Origin: Capitella teleta
Taxonomy: Eukaryota; Annelida; Polychaeta; Capitellidae
Assembly (NCBI GenBank): GCA_000328365.1
Contig: KB310730.1
Coordinates: 1 to 64,000, forward strand
Direction: 5' to 3'
DNA length: 64,000 nt
This document shows positions 36,548 through 48,904 of the stretch, piece after piece (within the stretch, counting starts at the first letter, position 1; each line of letters starts with the position of its first letter). Both the position numbers and the translations under genes were made by a program. The notes beneath the pieces were generated by a model. The model worked only from the letters and a program-made list of their open reading frames with translations, did not search any database and was not told the DNA's origin.

Positions 36548-37527
36548 CAGTAAAACCCCGCTAACTCGAATTTGAAGGGACCAGCGAAAACACTTCGACG
36601 AAGAGGGTTTTCGACGAATCGGGGTTTTCGAATTTTGGTAACGTCAAGATCTATATGAGATGACGTTATGATAGCAAATTGATCTCAAATTACATTATGA
36701 TAGCGTAATGACCTACCCTTGACCACTTTAAAGCTGCCAACACATTTGTGTACGTTGTTTACTACATAATATGCAAAATCGGCCCAGAGAGAGGGATATT
36801 CTTTGTTCTTGTCACCTCCACTCTCTCTATAATGCGCTTGAATCTTCTCAAAATTTTTTATCCAAGTTGACAGGGTGCTTGGTGGGATTCCAAACTTATC
36901 GGCGATGGCCTTTTCGCTGTTCGCCAGGAACTTGGTCTCCAGGGTTACACATGTGATCTTTCGTTTAGTCGCCATTATTGCAGATATGTCTCGCAGAGAT
37001 TCGTCGACAGACAGTCACAGACTGATTAATTTGTTGTGACGAATGATCGGGTTTTATACTGATGGGCAGAGTTTGTTTATTATTGATGTTTCCCGCCTAT
37101 TCAACGTCAGAGGCTATACCGCTTTCTGTAATCGTCTTCATCAAAGACGCTTTCATGTGTTTTACTCCGATCGAAAATCCACTACATGCTCTCTCTTCTA
37201 TTGTTAACCAAGCATCGGGAATGCGAGAGGTGACACGCGAGTCAAACTCTGTAAACGATTGTCCAAAACAGTAAACAGAGTGGCGTTAATTGCAATTAGC
37301 GAAAGGGTTCTTTGATCTAAAAAAAAAAAACTTCGACGAATACGATTCGATTTTGCCGAAGGGACCGAAAAATATGTTCGAAGAACAGGGTTTTTCGACG
37401 AAGCGGGGTTCGAGGAATCCGAGCAATCTGTAATGCTAAAGTATAGGGGAGTCGTCGGGACTTTGAAAACACTTCGACGAAGAGGGGTCTTCGAGTTATC
37501 CGTTTTCGAGTTAGCGGGGTTTTACTG
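36548..37527 (-). mobile_element. pogo/Tigger-like DNA transposon B, internally deleted
   Basis: Ends CAGTAAAACCCCGCTAACTC and its exact inverse are flanked by TA (36546-36547 and 37528-37529). Subterminal motifs AACACTTCGACGAAGAGGG appear near both ends in the same orientation. Length is 980 bp. It retains a minus-strand fragment of transposase (separate entry), so it derives from an autonomous pogo/Tigger element by internal deletion. Terminal repeats differ from those of element A, so the two are distinct families. Confidence 0.88.
36685..36975 (-). pseudogene. pogo/Tigger transposase, N-terminal HTH fragment
   Basis: A 96-residue frame begins MATKRKITCVTLETK and then FGIPPSTLSTWIKNFEKI, which is the CENP-B/psq-type helix-turn-helix at the N-terminus of pogo and Tigger transposases. 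About ten residues normally found between the two stretches are missing. The sequence after residue 55 shows no CENP-B second domain and no DDE core. It is a truncated relic that could at most bind the element's ends. Confidence 0.75.
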
Positions 37528-37529
37528 TA

Positions 37530-40050
37530 GTACAAATTAAAAGAAGAGGCAAATATAGGAGCACATTATCCAGAGATATTCCAGGAAAATGCCGGCGCCA
37601 GAAACGTAATATGCACTCTCAGCAATAGACCAAACAGATTCAAAATGCCATGCAGAATTAATTAAATGGAATTGAGTCCACATCTGACCACTTTACATTC
37701 TCAAATGATGCATTAGTTGCGCCATGATTATTGCATGTCACCGAGTTTTCGGCTATAACACAGTGGTCGATTGTGGCTCTACTCATTATACCTTCATGCA
37801 TGAGCAGATCAAAGATTGGACACCTCGATATCATGAAGTGTATGGTCGCATGTCAGACTTGTCTGACTATTTTTGCCGCAATAGGCCTCAGCAGACAACA
37901 AAACAACACCATGTGAGTAAACACATGTTAAGAGTCACTTTATACTTAATATATGATTTAAGTTAGCCCTCAATACAAATTCTCTGTCTTGTTTTGATTT
38001 TATGAGATAAACATTAGTGTTGCGTACTGTTGCAACAATATCACTCTCAAACAAGACAATGTAGTACGAGAGTGTTGCCTTAATCATGCGCTCACTGAAG
38101 CTCATTCGTGGTTCGGGGCGCTGTCTGCCACTAAAAGTAGAAATATCGCGGAATGATGAGTGCACTCAGTTAATTGAGATAAATCAGCATAAATGTTGAT
38201 GGAATTGGAATAGAAATGGTAGGAATAGCAGCATGAAATGTTAGACTAACCATACCAAGTATTTATTTATGTTATTGATTTTACACTGAGATCTGTTCTG
38301 TACCACTTTCTCAGAAATGCGCAGCGCCGTTGAAAAGCATTGAGATCTTTAGGATGGAGTAGATAAGACTAGGCCTACTTTTGGCCCACTCTGTATAACA
38401 TTTTCGAGCCAGTGTGAACTCTACACTTGGCGAAACAAGTCTTTTTACACTGTGCAGTAACCATAGGCACCCCGAAGTAACACCGATGGATGGAGCAGAA
38501 TCGGTAGAGAGGAGCTCATTTTGCTAAGATATTGGTTGTTATTTGCATTGCCGTAATTTGTCACGACTATTATTTGCGGCTGCACAGTTTATATCATGCA
38601 TAGCGAAAAGCTGAGAAGTGCAACCAGAATAAATATCCTTTTGGTCTGCATATAGAACAACAGTTAACAGCACATCGCGCATTATCAATCTTTGAATGCG
38701 TATTTTAGTCACTCTTTGATGTCACAAGATGTGCTACAAATGTGAGTTTTAATGAAGACTGTGTCCAATATAATGCTTATTGGATTATTTGCAATACGTA
38801 TATGCCTATATATACAATTTTTAACCACCCCGTAATTGAAAAGCATTGAAATGAGGTTATTGGGCATCAAGTATCGATTCCCTGTTGGGGAATGAGGTAC
38901 GCCTCGTCCCACAATTTGTAACCGATACACCATGAATGAACTTGTTAATCGGTTGATGTGATTGATTTTGAAGGAATAATTGTTTGGTGATATTCGGTGG
39001 TGGTATCAATGCTTATCATAAATGTTCTATCTTTGCTCTGTACTGATTGAACCACGAATCAGGGGGGGGGGGGGGGCAAAGGTAAACTGATTATGATTAC
39101 TACATGGGTTCTGAGTTGGCACCTGAAGCGAATGTGTGAATAAATGAAGTACACCACTGACGACGGTCTGCCTCTCGCGTACGTTTCCTTGCGTCTGGAA
39201 CCTCTATGTATCCAGGGCAACACTTCCCCTGAAGGGTAACCCCCCATCGGTTACAAATTGACAAGTTGTCGTTTGACTGAGATGACACGAATGAATAATA
39301 TGGTTCAATATTGCACTGCAGGCACGAAGTACTGCATGCTCAATGCCACCGTTCAACCATTGGCTTCGGGATTCGGGCCTCACGTTTGTTAATAAATATT
39401 GTACATTGATAAAGGATATTATGAAATATGACCTGCATGTGTTAGAGTAAATAGCTATATGAAATATGACAGCTATAGGGTGACGTTAATGAATTATTAC
39501 GTTGATCAATATCATTAGCATTCAACATTAAAACGATACGCGCAACATCCGACCCACAGTAAGCTAACTTGATTATATTGTCACTGCCCATTACTGTTAT
39601 TCTCACTAAATCCATGTGCAGTCCATATCTGTGCATCACTGTCAGATGTTTTTCAGCACTGATGCCTACATAATGCATAATGGCTTTCAGACCTATCCTT
39701 GAATCGCGAAATAGACTGTACCCTCGAGGTTACCTGCTTAGTGTCCAGGGTTTCTAATGACGTTTGATGGACACTGCGTACCATTAATTCTAGATTTCAT
39801 GGGGAGGGTATTGCAACTTTGCAAGTCACATTACAGACAGCAGTGGTGAGATCACCAACGAGGCACAATGTACACTTTGTGTGTGCCAATCGGTTGGCGG
39901 TCGTGGTGAAACATATGAGCTCTAAAAAAAATAGACTTTTATTTGTCATTCTTCTCACAACTAATCCAGTTCAAGAACTCACAATAGAACTTGAGCAAGT
40001 AATTCGCCTAATTGCAGCATGGTGTCTTTTCGGGGAATCGGATACCCATC
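37530..40050. other. Intergenic, no supported gene
   Basis: Short ORFs only. A G15 run lies at about 39062-39076. A minus-strand segment at about 39150-39276 encodes CNRWGVTLQGKCCPGYIEV followed by basic residues and could be a lone cysteine-rich exon, but its splice sites are weak. Confidence 0.4.
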
Positions 40051-40053
40051 TAT

Positions 40054-40239
40054 GGTCGATTCCTTGTTTGAGAAGAGTCGGTAAAGGAGATGTGTGATTA
40101 AAAAAAGCATTGGGTGTCGGCGTCAAAGCATGACAATAAAATGAAAATGTTATTTTCTTCAAGCTTTGATACAAAGAGTTTTTTTGTAAACCACGCATCT
40201 CCTTTACTTACGCAGCCTTCTCATACGAGAATTCGGCCA
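40054..40239. repeat. Fold-back element, copy A
   Basis: About 186 bp with imperfect inverted arms of roughly 75 bp: one arm holds GGTAAAGGAGATGTGTG and the other ends CATCTCCTTTACTT then GAGAATTCGGCC. A related copy lies at 42369-42559. Confidence 0.65.
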
Positions 40240-41231
40240 TTAGTTTCTGTTATGCAAGGTAAAATATAAATATGTTAAAGACAGGGATAAAGGATTACAT
40301 GGCCAATTTGGTTGTGGTTGGCATATGTGGTTGTGAATGCTTTTGATGTCACGAAACCAATTAACTCATAATTACTAGAATGACTATCATTTTAAAACGC
40401 CTATTCGCGACAGCTTAGGAAATATGGGGTGCATTGATAAACCTCGAATTGATAGTTTAAATTTGTCACTATTTTTACCGGTTCATAAAGCACCCACCTA
40501 GAAACCCGTGTATGATAAACGCATCACTTCATTTACTGGATCTCGCGCTATACTTACTCTTACCTTAATACAGTTTATGCATTATCGTCGTTGCTTCCAA
40601 GTACATGTTCTGAAGCTCATTGGTGGTTTAGCTGAAGCTACATAGACAGACAAAGACAGACAACATGGTATGTGGCATAAATTTACGTATTGTTTATTTT
40701 AAGAAAATGACTGGGTATTGATTTGAATGAGAAAACATCACATAAGGGGTCAGTATCTTGCTATTGACACCGGATATCAAAAAAATCAATTCATCTGGTT
40801 CTGAGAAGCATTTATATTATCCGGAATCCGGAATCACCGAATCAAGGTTTTACGACATATTCGCCTGAAAACCAAGATTCAATTCTGACTAATTACGTGA
40901 CCCATTTTGGCATTGCAGTTTCTGCATTATAGTTATATGAATTTTATTATAGCATATACTATTATCAACAATGGGAGCCGGTCGCGACATTGCGATTCGT
41001 ACTGGTCGAATGGCAGCGCAGAGCATCTCAGCCAATCATATAGCCTCAATACTATTAATGAGCCTCATTAAAGTACAACGCACTTATCAAATGTCAACAT
41101 TACGAACGCCATTTGTTATAACCAGATCATCGTTTGTATGTAACATGTCACTACCCGTGACTTTCCATAATTTTCGTTTCATCATAACAAATGTGCAATT
41201 TTAACTCCCAAAATCATCGATTTGGATGCAG

Positions 41232-44216
41232 GTCTCATGAAGCTCGTTTGCTTATGAAGTTGCGCAATGGCTATGACGCGCGTGGTACGGACGTTCGTCC
41301 TTTACTGAACAGCTCGGAGTTGCTGACCGTCGAATTTGGAATGCGGCTGATAACAATGAATCTGAATGAAGCTACGCAGACCATGACAGTGAGCGTCTAT
41401 TTGAGGATGGTCAGTGCGGTTTTCAATTGTTCGGTTACATTTGACTCGTGATTCTACTCAACGCATTATATTCTATTTATACACAACTACGTTTTATTGT
41501 TATGGTTACTACCCTTCAGGAAGCCGTCAGCCTTCCCAGAGTGCAATTTTGTCAAAAATCTGGATGCTTTTGTGTTTTGAGTAAAGCACTCGGTGGAGTA
41601 TCGTTGGAGTATCAAAGTCATGTTGGCATGGGAGTAACCGAAGTAATGTTAACCAGAATTCATGGCTTGGCTGCACACACAAAAATTTATTTCGGAGTAC
41701 AAACAGTTTGAACATGAAGAAAATAGACTTGTGCACTGTATGTGTAGAATATTTTTGTAGAACCAAACATGGATTAACTAATTATGAAGTCATTTTTAGA
41801 TCGACGGGGTTCTTTTGCACCTAAGTACAGTACAGTTGTGTTGTTCGGTCTGACGGTCTCTCTCAACTTACATATAATATATTACATGTAGTTGCAAAAT
41901 TATACTTGTACACGCACGTAACATTGAATTTTTATGTCAGCATTTTCCTGGAGAAAATCAATGGCCCACTACAGTCTATATTATCCCTGGCTAATTGCAT
42001 GGGGTTGTGATCAAGAACGTCGCCATAAATTATGTTTGAAACAATCCCTAATGCTGGTGTCGCTACAATGTCGACATGCAAGATAATGCTTGTCAAGCTT
42101 CGAGAGATTTCAAAATTGAACTGTCATGACAACATGCATGTTCCTTCCAACAAGACAGAGGATCCTTGCTAAGGTGGCGGGTGGCATTTGCGTATAATCG
42201 TCCATCTTACCACGTTGAACTTGATTGTTTTGAACAATCAGTTCGAAGGGATTATCAATATATTCATTATTGTGATGCTGTTTGTTGATACTTTTGGCAT
42301 TGGTTTTGGAAGTGTGGAATACATGCGTTGAGCCTGACAACTTAGTGTAAGCAGTGTTCAACATATTTGGCCGAATTCTCATTTGAGAAGGGCAGGTGTG
42401 GGTCACCTGGATGCATTGTGTGTCGGCGTTAGAGCTTGACGATGAAAGCGCGAAGAAAAGTAGCTTTGTCATACCATCGTTATGCTCTGATGCCGACACA
42501 CAATGCTTTTTTCACCCACACATCTCCTTTATCTACCCTTCTCAAACGAGAATTCGGCCAATTGTGTTTAGAATGCGTATTATTTGGTAAGTTGTTACAT
42601 GCATAAATATAAATTAATTTCTATATAGCGCAAAATTGGGAATCGAACCCTTGGATTGAAAGTCCAACCCTCTACCACTGAGCAAAACAGGTAACTAACA
42701 ACCATGTAATGAACAAGGTGTTTAAGTGGTTGAAATTTCTTAATTTGATGTAATTCATTTTTTATTACCAGTTATAACTAGAATCTGCATTTACATTTAC
42801 ATGGCCATGAAAATTTGACAAGGGATTAACCAATGAATAATGGTGTCCACCATTTAATTAACCATAGAAATGGATCGACCAATACCTGATGTGGGATCCA
42901 GCTGAATATGATGGTCTAAAGTACATTTCCATGGATCCAGAAAATGTATGGTTTCCTCGTATTGAAAACGTCAACAAGTAGGTTACACGTCAAAATGTGC
43001 GATATTGTCTCATGGGTGGAATAAATATTTCACAAACGAAGAGAGGAGGAAAAGGCGTTTAAAACAACCACGGGGGTGTCTGTGAAATACAACGGCAAAA
43101 TGTTTTGGACTCCACACCAACAGTACACGGTGGGGTGTTTGATTGATGCCCGTGAATATCCGTTTGATCATCATACCTGCACCATGTGGTTTCAACAACT
43201 CACAGAGAAATCCGAATATTTGGAATTACTTCCTTACTCAAAATCGCCACTTGATCTAAGCACCTCTCTGAAAAGCTTTGCGAAGGCTAGATCGTGGACC
43301 ATTTTGGAAAACACCACAACTTTGGTTCCTGCACCCAGTGCTCTGAATGTAACCCTTGTGTACGCAAATCGCCCAGCGATAAAGTTTGGCCTCACTGTAC
43401 GCCGAAGACCAAGTTTCAAAGATTATCTCATCCTCGCTCCTTGCATCCTGTTCCCATTTATTGCTGCTATTGTGTTTACCTTCCCACCAGAGGGACCTGC
43501 TCGGATGTCTATAAGTTTGTCATTCATCCGAAAATCATTCTTCAATTCAAAAAGTGTGTTTTACAGCCATGGGTCTTTTTTCGTCCTACGTCCTACTTCT
43601 ACTCCTGCTCACATCCACGATTCCTCCGAGCCCGGCTTCTGTACCAACCATAAGTGAGTAAATATACGAAGACATGCTATTGTAAACCTTTCATATGTGT
43701 TCCTCATTTTTGTAGGTTTCTACTATGGCGCCGGTATATTAATGATTCCTCTCTGTATAATCTTTAATTCATTGGTCACCAACTTCAGTCGCCGTTGTGA
43801 CGTCATACATCCTATGTCCCTCGGAGTTCAAAAGGTATCACCCAAATGGTCAAATCCTGCTTTTATGCTCATCTCTGTAGATCATCTGTGGACTTGGCCC
43901 TGTGTTAGGCCTTCGAGGTTACTTGATTAGGCAGCATCCTGAAATAATGACCAATACATGCCAGAAAGTCTCTCCTAGTAGTGACAAGCTGGAGAGGACG
44001 ATAGAGGAACGTATGCCGGATCGGGATCCTGTCAGGCGGCAAATTCGTTTGTTGGAGCTGATGGTCAAGGCAACCAACTCTAAACTTTCGCACCCTCCTC
44101 CCAAGACATTGTGGATGACTTTAGGTATGATCCTGGACAGATTGTTCATCTTATTTTTCCTGATCGCCAACTTTGTGTGCTTCTGTTGTTTTTATCCTCT
44201 ACACAGGCAAGAGTAA
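41232..44216 (+). CDS. Divergent Cys-loop (nicotinic-like) receptor subunit 1, 5' exon not found
   Basis: Exons 41232-41409, 42868-42977, 43042-43514, 43567-43653, 43716-43834 and 43881-44216 join in phase. They encode a pentameric ligand-gated channel subunit: the N-terminal start HEARLLMKLRNGYD, then WIDQYLMWDP, and a Cys-loop of two cysteines 13 residues apart (C, then LIDAREYPFDHHT, then C). TM1 ends FTFPPEGPARMSI, TM2 ends LLLLLLTSTIPP, TM3 holds IPLCIIFNSLV and TM4 is in the last exon before the HRQE stop. No vicinal cysteine pair exists in loop C and the loop B Trp position is Leu, so it is not a standard acetylcholine-binding alpha subunit. The filter reads Pro-Ala-Arg at -2' to 0', as in anion channels, and the 9' Leu is Ser. 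A signal-peptide exon is expected upstream (phase 2) but was not located. AATAAA at 44278-44283. Confidence 0.85.
42369..42559. repeat. Fold-back element, copy B
   Basis: About 191 bp. One arm opens GGCCGAATTCTCATTTGAGA and holds GCATTGTGTGTCGGCGTTAGA; the other is its near inverse and closes GAGAATTCGGCC. It lies in the second visible intron of receptor 1 and is related to copy A at 40054. Confidence 0.75.
42604..42700 (-). repeat. tRNA-like sequence (pseudo-tRNA or SINE head)
   Basis: On the minus strand an A-box-like TTGCTCAGTGGTAGAGG is followed by an anticodon arm TTGGA-CTTTCAA-TCCAA (anticodon TTC, Glu) and a T-loop GGGTTCGATTCCC. The variable loop is absent and the acceptor ends do not pair, so a working tRNA is unlikely. 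It lies in an intron of receptor 1, antisense to it. Confidence 0.5.
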
Positions 44217-44277
44217 TTGATATTTTTCAGTCACTATTTTGTTGGCTCTACATTTTACTGGGAAAAAAAGAGAGAGA

Positions 44278-44283
44278 AATAAA
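44278..44283 (+). terminator. Polyadenylation signal AATAAA
   Basis: Sits 62 bases after the stop codon of receptor 1. Confidence 0.55.
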
Positions 44284-44719
44284 GTTAAGCAGCACTTTTA
44301 TAATATTTAGGCCTATTGGAACAAGTATTATTAGTGAATAGTGCATTGCTGTAGTTATATAGGGTACTTTGGATCTTCTACAAAACAGTCTTAAAATGTG
44401 GAAGATTTCAATACAAACATTACTGTGAGGATACGATGTACACTGGTGTCGTGGGAGACCTCAGGCTATATATAACCACCTTGCAATTACAGAAATTCTT
44501 GTTTTTGCTTTGTATGCAGCTATGTTTCTCTCACAATGCTGCATATAATAATTTTAATGTTACAGACCTCAATCTGAGAGCGTTAACTAAAGTAAGTCAG
44601 TCAACACAAGTGGGTCATGCAGGCCACGTGGGCAATTGACTCGCTTTTATTTCTTCATTATTCATATGCAAATGCCGTATGTCTCATCCGTGCATGTGAT
44701 AACTACATGTACGACAGTG

Positions 44720-45762
44720 CGAGGGTTGTTCGAAAAGTTCTCTGCCTAACATAGAAGGTGTGAACACATAAATTCGAAATTTGGCCTCCATATAGGTCAG
44801 ATTTTCAGATGAAAATTGCGATCAGAGAATTTCCCCAGAAAGACACGTGATCACCTTTGGCGCCAATTTGAGTGAAGCCGGTCTCGGCATTTCCTCAAAA
44901 TGCAGCAGACTCCTTATTTACGTGCAAATTCAAAATCGATTTTAGACTATTAATCATGGACGAATAGCTCAGACATTTTCCTCATAGACGCATAAAAGCA
45001 ATACAAACATAAATTTGTCTGTTAAAGTTTTATGAAAATAATTATTGTAAAATGGTTAAATGAAGCCCAGAAGAGAGCACTAGTACTAGCCTAAATTTAT
45101 GTTACTTTGGAATATTAAACATGAATAAAAAAGGGAAAACATTAAGTGAATTAATTGTATGTGCCAAGTTGTGTGGAAATCATTGTATTCAATGTAGGTT
45201 TAACGTACGGTCCCGTAAAAACGTGTCCCTCAATCCTTTTGTGGTATTTTTACGCTTCGGCAAAATTTTCCGCAACAAGACGATTCGTGTTCAATATTTT
45301 CTTATGCACCTCCCTAGCGCGGTATTCGCATTAACTAAATTTATGGTCGTCGGAATTCCATTTAATTTTCATCACAGCAATGCCAATAAACAGATAATTC
45401 GTGTTCAATATTTTCTTATGCACCTCCTTAGCGCGATATCCGCATTAACTAAATTTATGATCGTCGAAATTCCCTTTAATTTCCATCACAGCAATGCCAA
45501 TAAACAGTGTACTCAATTAAAATCTGTGATCAGATGTTACGAGAAATTGCTACGAGAACCCCACCAATCAAACTTTTGGCGTCAGAATCAAGGCTTTGAC
45601 AGTAATGTCGGTAGAAGTGCACTCAATCAAAATGTAGGAGTGCCAAGGAAATAACAATACTACGTGTGATCTTGTGAATAGTTGCTCTATCAAACTTCCA
45701 ACTTTCACCTTTCTAGTGTTGCGCATTCTATGATAGGCCGAGAACCTTTCAAACAACCCTCG
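44720..45762. mobile_element. mariner-like element, non-autonomous
   Basis: The left end CGAGGGTTGTTCGAAAAGTT and the right end inverted, CGAGGGTTGTTTGAAAGGTT, are the classic terminal repeats of the irritans-type mariners and stay similar for about 35 bp (to ACATAG / ATCATAG). The right flank is TA; the left flank is TG, perhaps a decayed TA. The 1043-bp body has no recognisable mariner transposase. A 177-codon frame at 45121-45654 spans an internal duplication and does not resemble the DD34D core. It lies between the two convergent receptor genes. Confidence 0.8.
45283..45507 (+). repeat. 114-bp tandem duplication inside the mariner-like element
   Basis: Copy one begins ATTCGTGTTCAATATTTTC at 45283 and copy two begins identically at 45397. 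Both end with GCAATGCCAATAAACAG. The copies differ at about eight positions by eye. The unit length is a multiple of three. Confidence 0.9.
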
Positions 45763-47759
45763 TATACTATTATATTTATATCTTTCGTGCATGTTATGGA
45801 TGTCTTACTGTCACAATTGTGCACATTCTTGAGTTATACCTTGATATACCTCGTGTTCTTTTATCAGTTTACTGAAATATTTGTTAACTACACGAACGGG
45901 GGGGAGAAGTGTACATGTGGACGTTTTTGAATCGTGTTGGTATCTCCGTCAATTTCGTTGCTCGGATTCATTTCATATTCTATTTCTTTTTTCACTCAGG
46001 AAGATCACAGCATGTTTCCATAGAAATAATAAACAAGTATTTGAACTAAAAGGTTGGCGTTAAGTGAAAGCATTTTATGGATATAAATGAATATAAGATC
46101 GTATAGGACACATAGTGAAACATCATATAGTTGAAAAGTACAATCGTAGTACTAATGATATGCAGTATGACGTATATATTGTAAAAATAGTGATTTATAA
46201 GGTACAGGAGGTTATTGTATCAAACAGATGGATCATGGCTAGGTGATATCATAAATGTACGCAGTGAACATATCATAGCTAGGTAATATCAAGGTAACAA
46301 GAACGGTTATGAAAATATAAAATATATATGAAAAAAAAAAAACAAACAAACAAACAAACAAACAAACGAAACAAGAAAAAAAAAAACAAGGCAAGAAACT
46401 GATGAGGATGAAGTCGATGTCGATGCCATATGTTCTTAAACCAGCTAAATATGAAATGTCAACGGTTCTGTTGCTCTAAAATATAACGACAAGGATCCTT
46501 ACAAAGGAATTAAGGAACACGCAAACAACAACACACATCAATCAGTGCTGTACTGGAATGCTGTCAGTAAATAATTTTGGCAGAAAATCGCACTTTCCGT
46601 ATGGCTCTGCATTTTAATCACAATCCGTAATTTACCATGACGACATCCGCGTTCAGTAAATAGCAAACGTTTTATGTGAAACGTTTTGATTAACTGGTTG
46701 ATTATAAATAAAAGGCAAATTCAAATGCTTTTAAGGGGTTCTTACGATCAATGTTCGCCAGATTTTGAACACAAGTAATGAATGATCTGAATAACATAAC
46801 GTCACATTAGGTGGCAGACAATAACATTGTGAGTTTGTGCCTAACGACGTTCGTAACAGAGAAACCCTGATTGTGTTCTGGGTTAAGAGTACCGTTATGA
46901 CTGCAACCGAGAGAATCGCTATAATGAAAACCGAATGTTATCAAAAATGCAGTTCCCATCAATTCGCAGTAAATTCGTAGCGGCTGTGGTGTAACAGTGC
47001 GCAGGCGTATTGACATGGATTTGACTATTCTGATTGGAAGAAATTTGGACTTCCAATCACGAGTCGAAGAAGTGTGTCCAAAGTGATATATATCACACGT
47101 TGGCATCCGCAGACGTTAACCAATAACACGCGATTTGAAATTTCAAGCTATTGCCTTTTTAGAACTTCGTGAACTTCTCTCAAGCTGAATTATTTCAGGC
47201 ATTAAAGTTAGTTTTGCCAGCTATTAAAGATAACCTATTTGATGCTAACGATGGATCGATTGAAAAGATCCCTTGCATTGCTAGTAAATATTTTCAATCG
47301 AAGTAATCATTATTATTTATTATGGTTACTTAGTAAATTAGTGCCGCAGTTTCGGAGATTACCTAGAATGCGCCGAAAACAGCCGATGTTTGTCGTGACG
47401 TCACTAGTTGGGCACAGCGAGAAGAGCGCGGCCGCGAAGCATTGAAACCCCAAGCATGCAGCTATATTACCGACGAGCTGCTTACATGTATTGTGCGTTT
47501 GTTGTGAATATTTTCGTCCCACACAATTGATAATTATATTCTCATTCACACTCTAGGTTTATACAAGCTTGGCCTTAAGCGTGTCAATATTTACGTATTT
47601 TCAATTTTTATTCTCTCCTCTTTCGTTGAGTACAATGTACGTTGTTAGCGGAAATCAGCCGAACTCGTGACCCCAGCGCAAAATTATCACGTGGTGTAAA
47701 CAACTCCACGTGTTATACATTACCTTAAGATACCTAGAGTGTTTCTGGCCGCAGGCAGT

Positions 47760-48070
47760 AGAATTGCCTCTCGGACCAGATCCCAGGGATTTTAATGTTT
47801 TTTTATGAATTTCTTGGTTTTACTCTTCTTGTCTTCAGAACCGCACATACGAGAGTGACCGGGCGGCAGGGACCCAGGACTAATTCGTTATAAGAGGGTG
47901 GTGTCTCCAGAGATGGTATAATTGGTTTTTTGAAACTGTTTACGGAAGGTGCACAAACTACTTCTGGTAAATCATTCCAGGTATTAATAATACGGTGGGG
48001 AAATAGTTATGGAGATCGGCGATTGAAATGACAAATATGACTCATAAAAACTGTGAAAAGGTGCATGTTC
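47760..48070 (-). mobile_element. LINE 3' remnant (CR1/jockey-like C-terminus)
   Basis: The minus strand encodes FPHRIINTWNDLPEVV followed by APSVNSFKK. This is the conserved 'WNSLP...SFK' end of CR1- and jockey-type LINE ORF2 proteins. Nothing upstream of it on that strand could be aligned to a reverse transcriptase, so it is a 5'-truncated copy, unrelated in detail to the three longer LINEs here. Confidence 0.65.
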
Positions 48071-48180
48071 GGTGGGTATATTATTTGATACTGGAAAATA
48101 TTGTTAACACCCATACATGTGTGTTACAAAATCCAACAAATAAGCATGCAATAGGTTATCTCTAATGTTCAATTATGCTT

Positions 48181-48223
48181 CTCAGTGAGTCTGCCAGCCA
48201 ATCAGCCTCGCGTATTTGAATGA
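48181..48223 (+). repeat. Dispersed CCAAT-containing repeat, copy 3
   Basis: Reads CTCAGTGAGTCTGCCAGCC then AATCAGCCTCGCGTATTTG. It is closest to the copies at 22459 and 691. Confidence 0.6.
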
Positions 48224-48898
48224 CCAAATAAATATTCAAACGAATTCTAGCGGTCATTTTGTTGTCAAATATTGCACTAGAAATAAGCAAGATCAGAAAC
48301 ATATCGAGATCTTTCGTAACCCCTCAATCTGTACATAATGCTGCTAATAAGTTAAACACAATAAGGGTGATGGAGTTATATCAATTGTACCCGATCACTT
48401 TTATGTATCTATTTTTTTTACAATTAATACTCCAGTTCTCATACACTCCTATGTCTATTTCCACAATGATTCCAATTACCTTTTTTTAGAAAATCTTTAA
48501 ATGATATTACGAATTACCTTAGAGATGGAGCTATTATTTTGTAAATAGAAGCAACTATTTGTAAAGAGACGAATGGAAATTGACAGGTACAGTCATATAC
48601 ATTATACATTTTTATTATATATCCGTTCACCGGTAACATCAATTCGAAATGCTATGATCGTTCTGCTCGGTTGGTAAAATGCCGGGAAAAGGTATTATTA
48701 TATAGAAACAGGATACCATGTGGCCAATTACATAGTCAATAATTCAGTGAGCTCAAGTAGTAGATCGACAACGCTGGATCCGTGTATGGCCTACAGAAGG
48801 GGGTTTGGATATATAAGAAACAATGAACCCGAGCATGAAAACGAAGTCACGGGCTTACTCCGTGTACTAATGTATGGCAATAGCTAGAAATAGCTTTG

Positions 48899-48904
48899 TT
48901 TATT
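48899..48904 (-). terminator. Polyadenylation signal AATAAA
   Basis: Minus-strand AATAAA 60 bases after the receptor 2 stop codon. Confidence 0.5.

Noticed and set aside
42604-42700. Functional tRNA-Glu (TTC)
   Set aside because: Anticodon arm is good but the variable loop is missing and the acceptor stem does not pair, so it is listed as tRNA-like only.
46807-47106. Minus-strand frame with ELMGTAFLITFGF, faintly aquaporin-like
   Set aside because: Only one short stretch matches; no NPA motif, no second helix and no splice sites in support.
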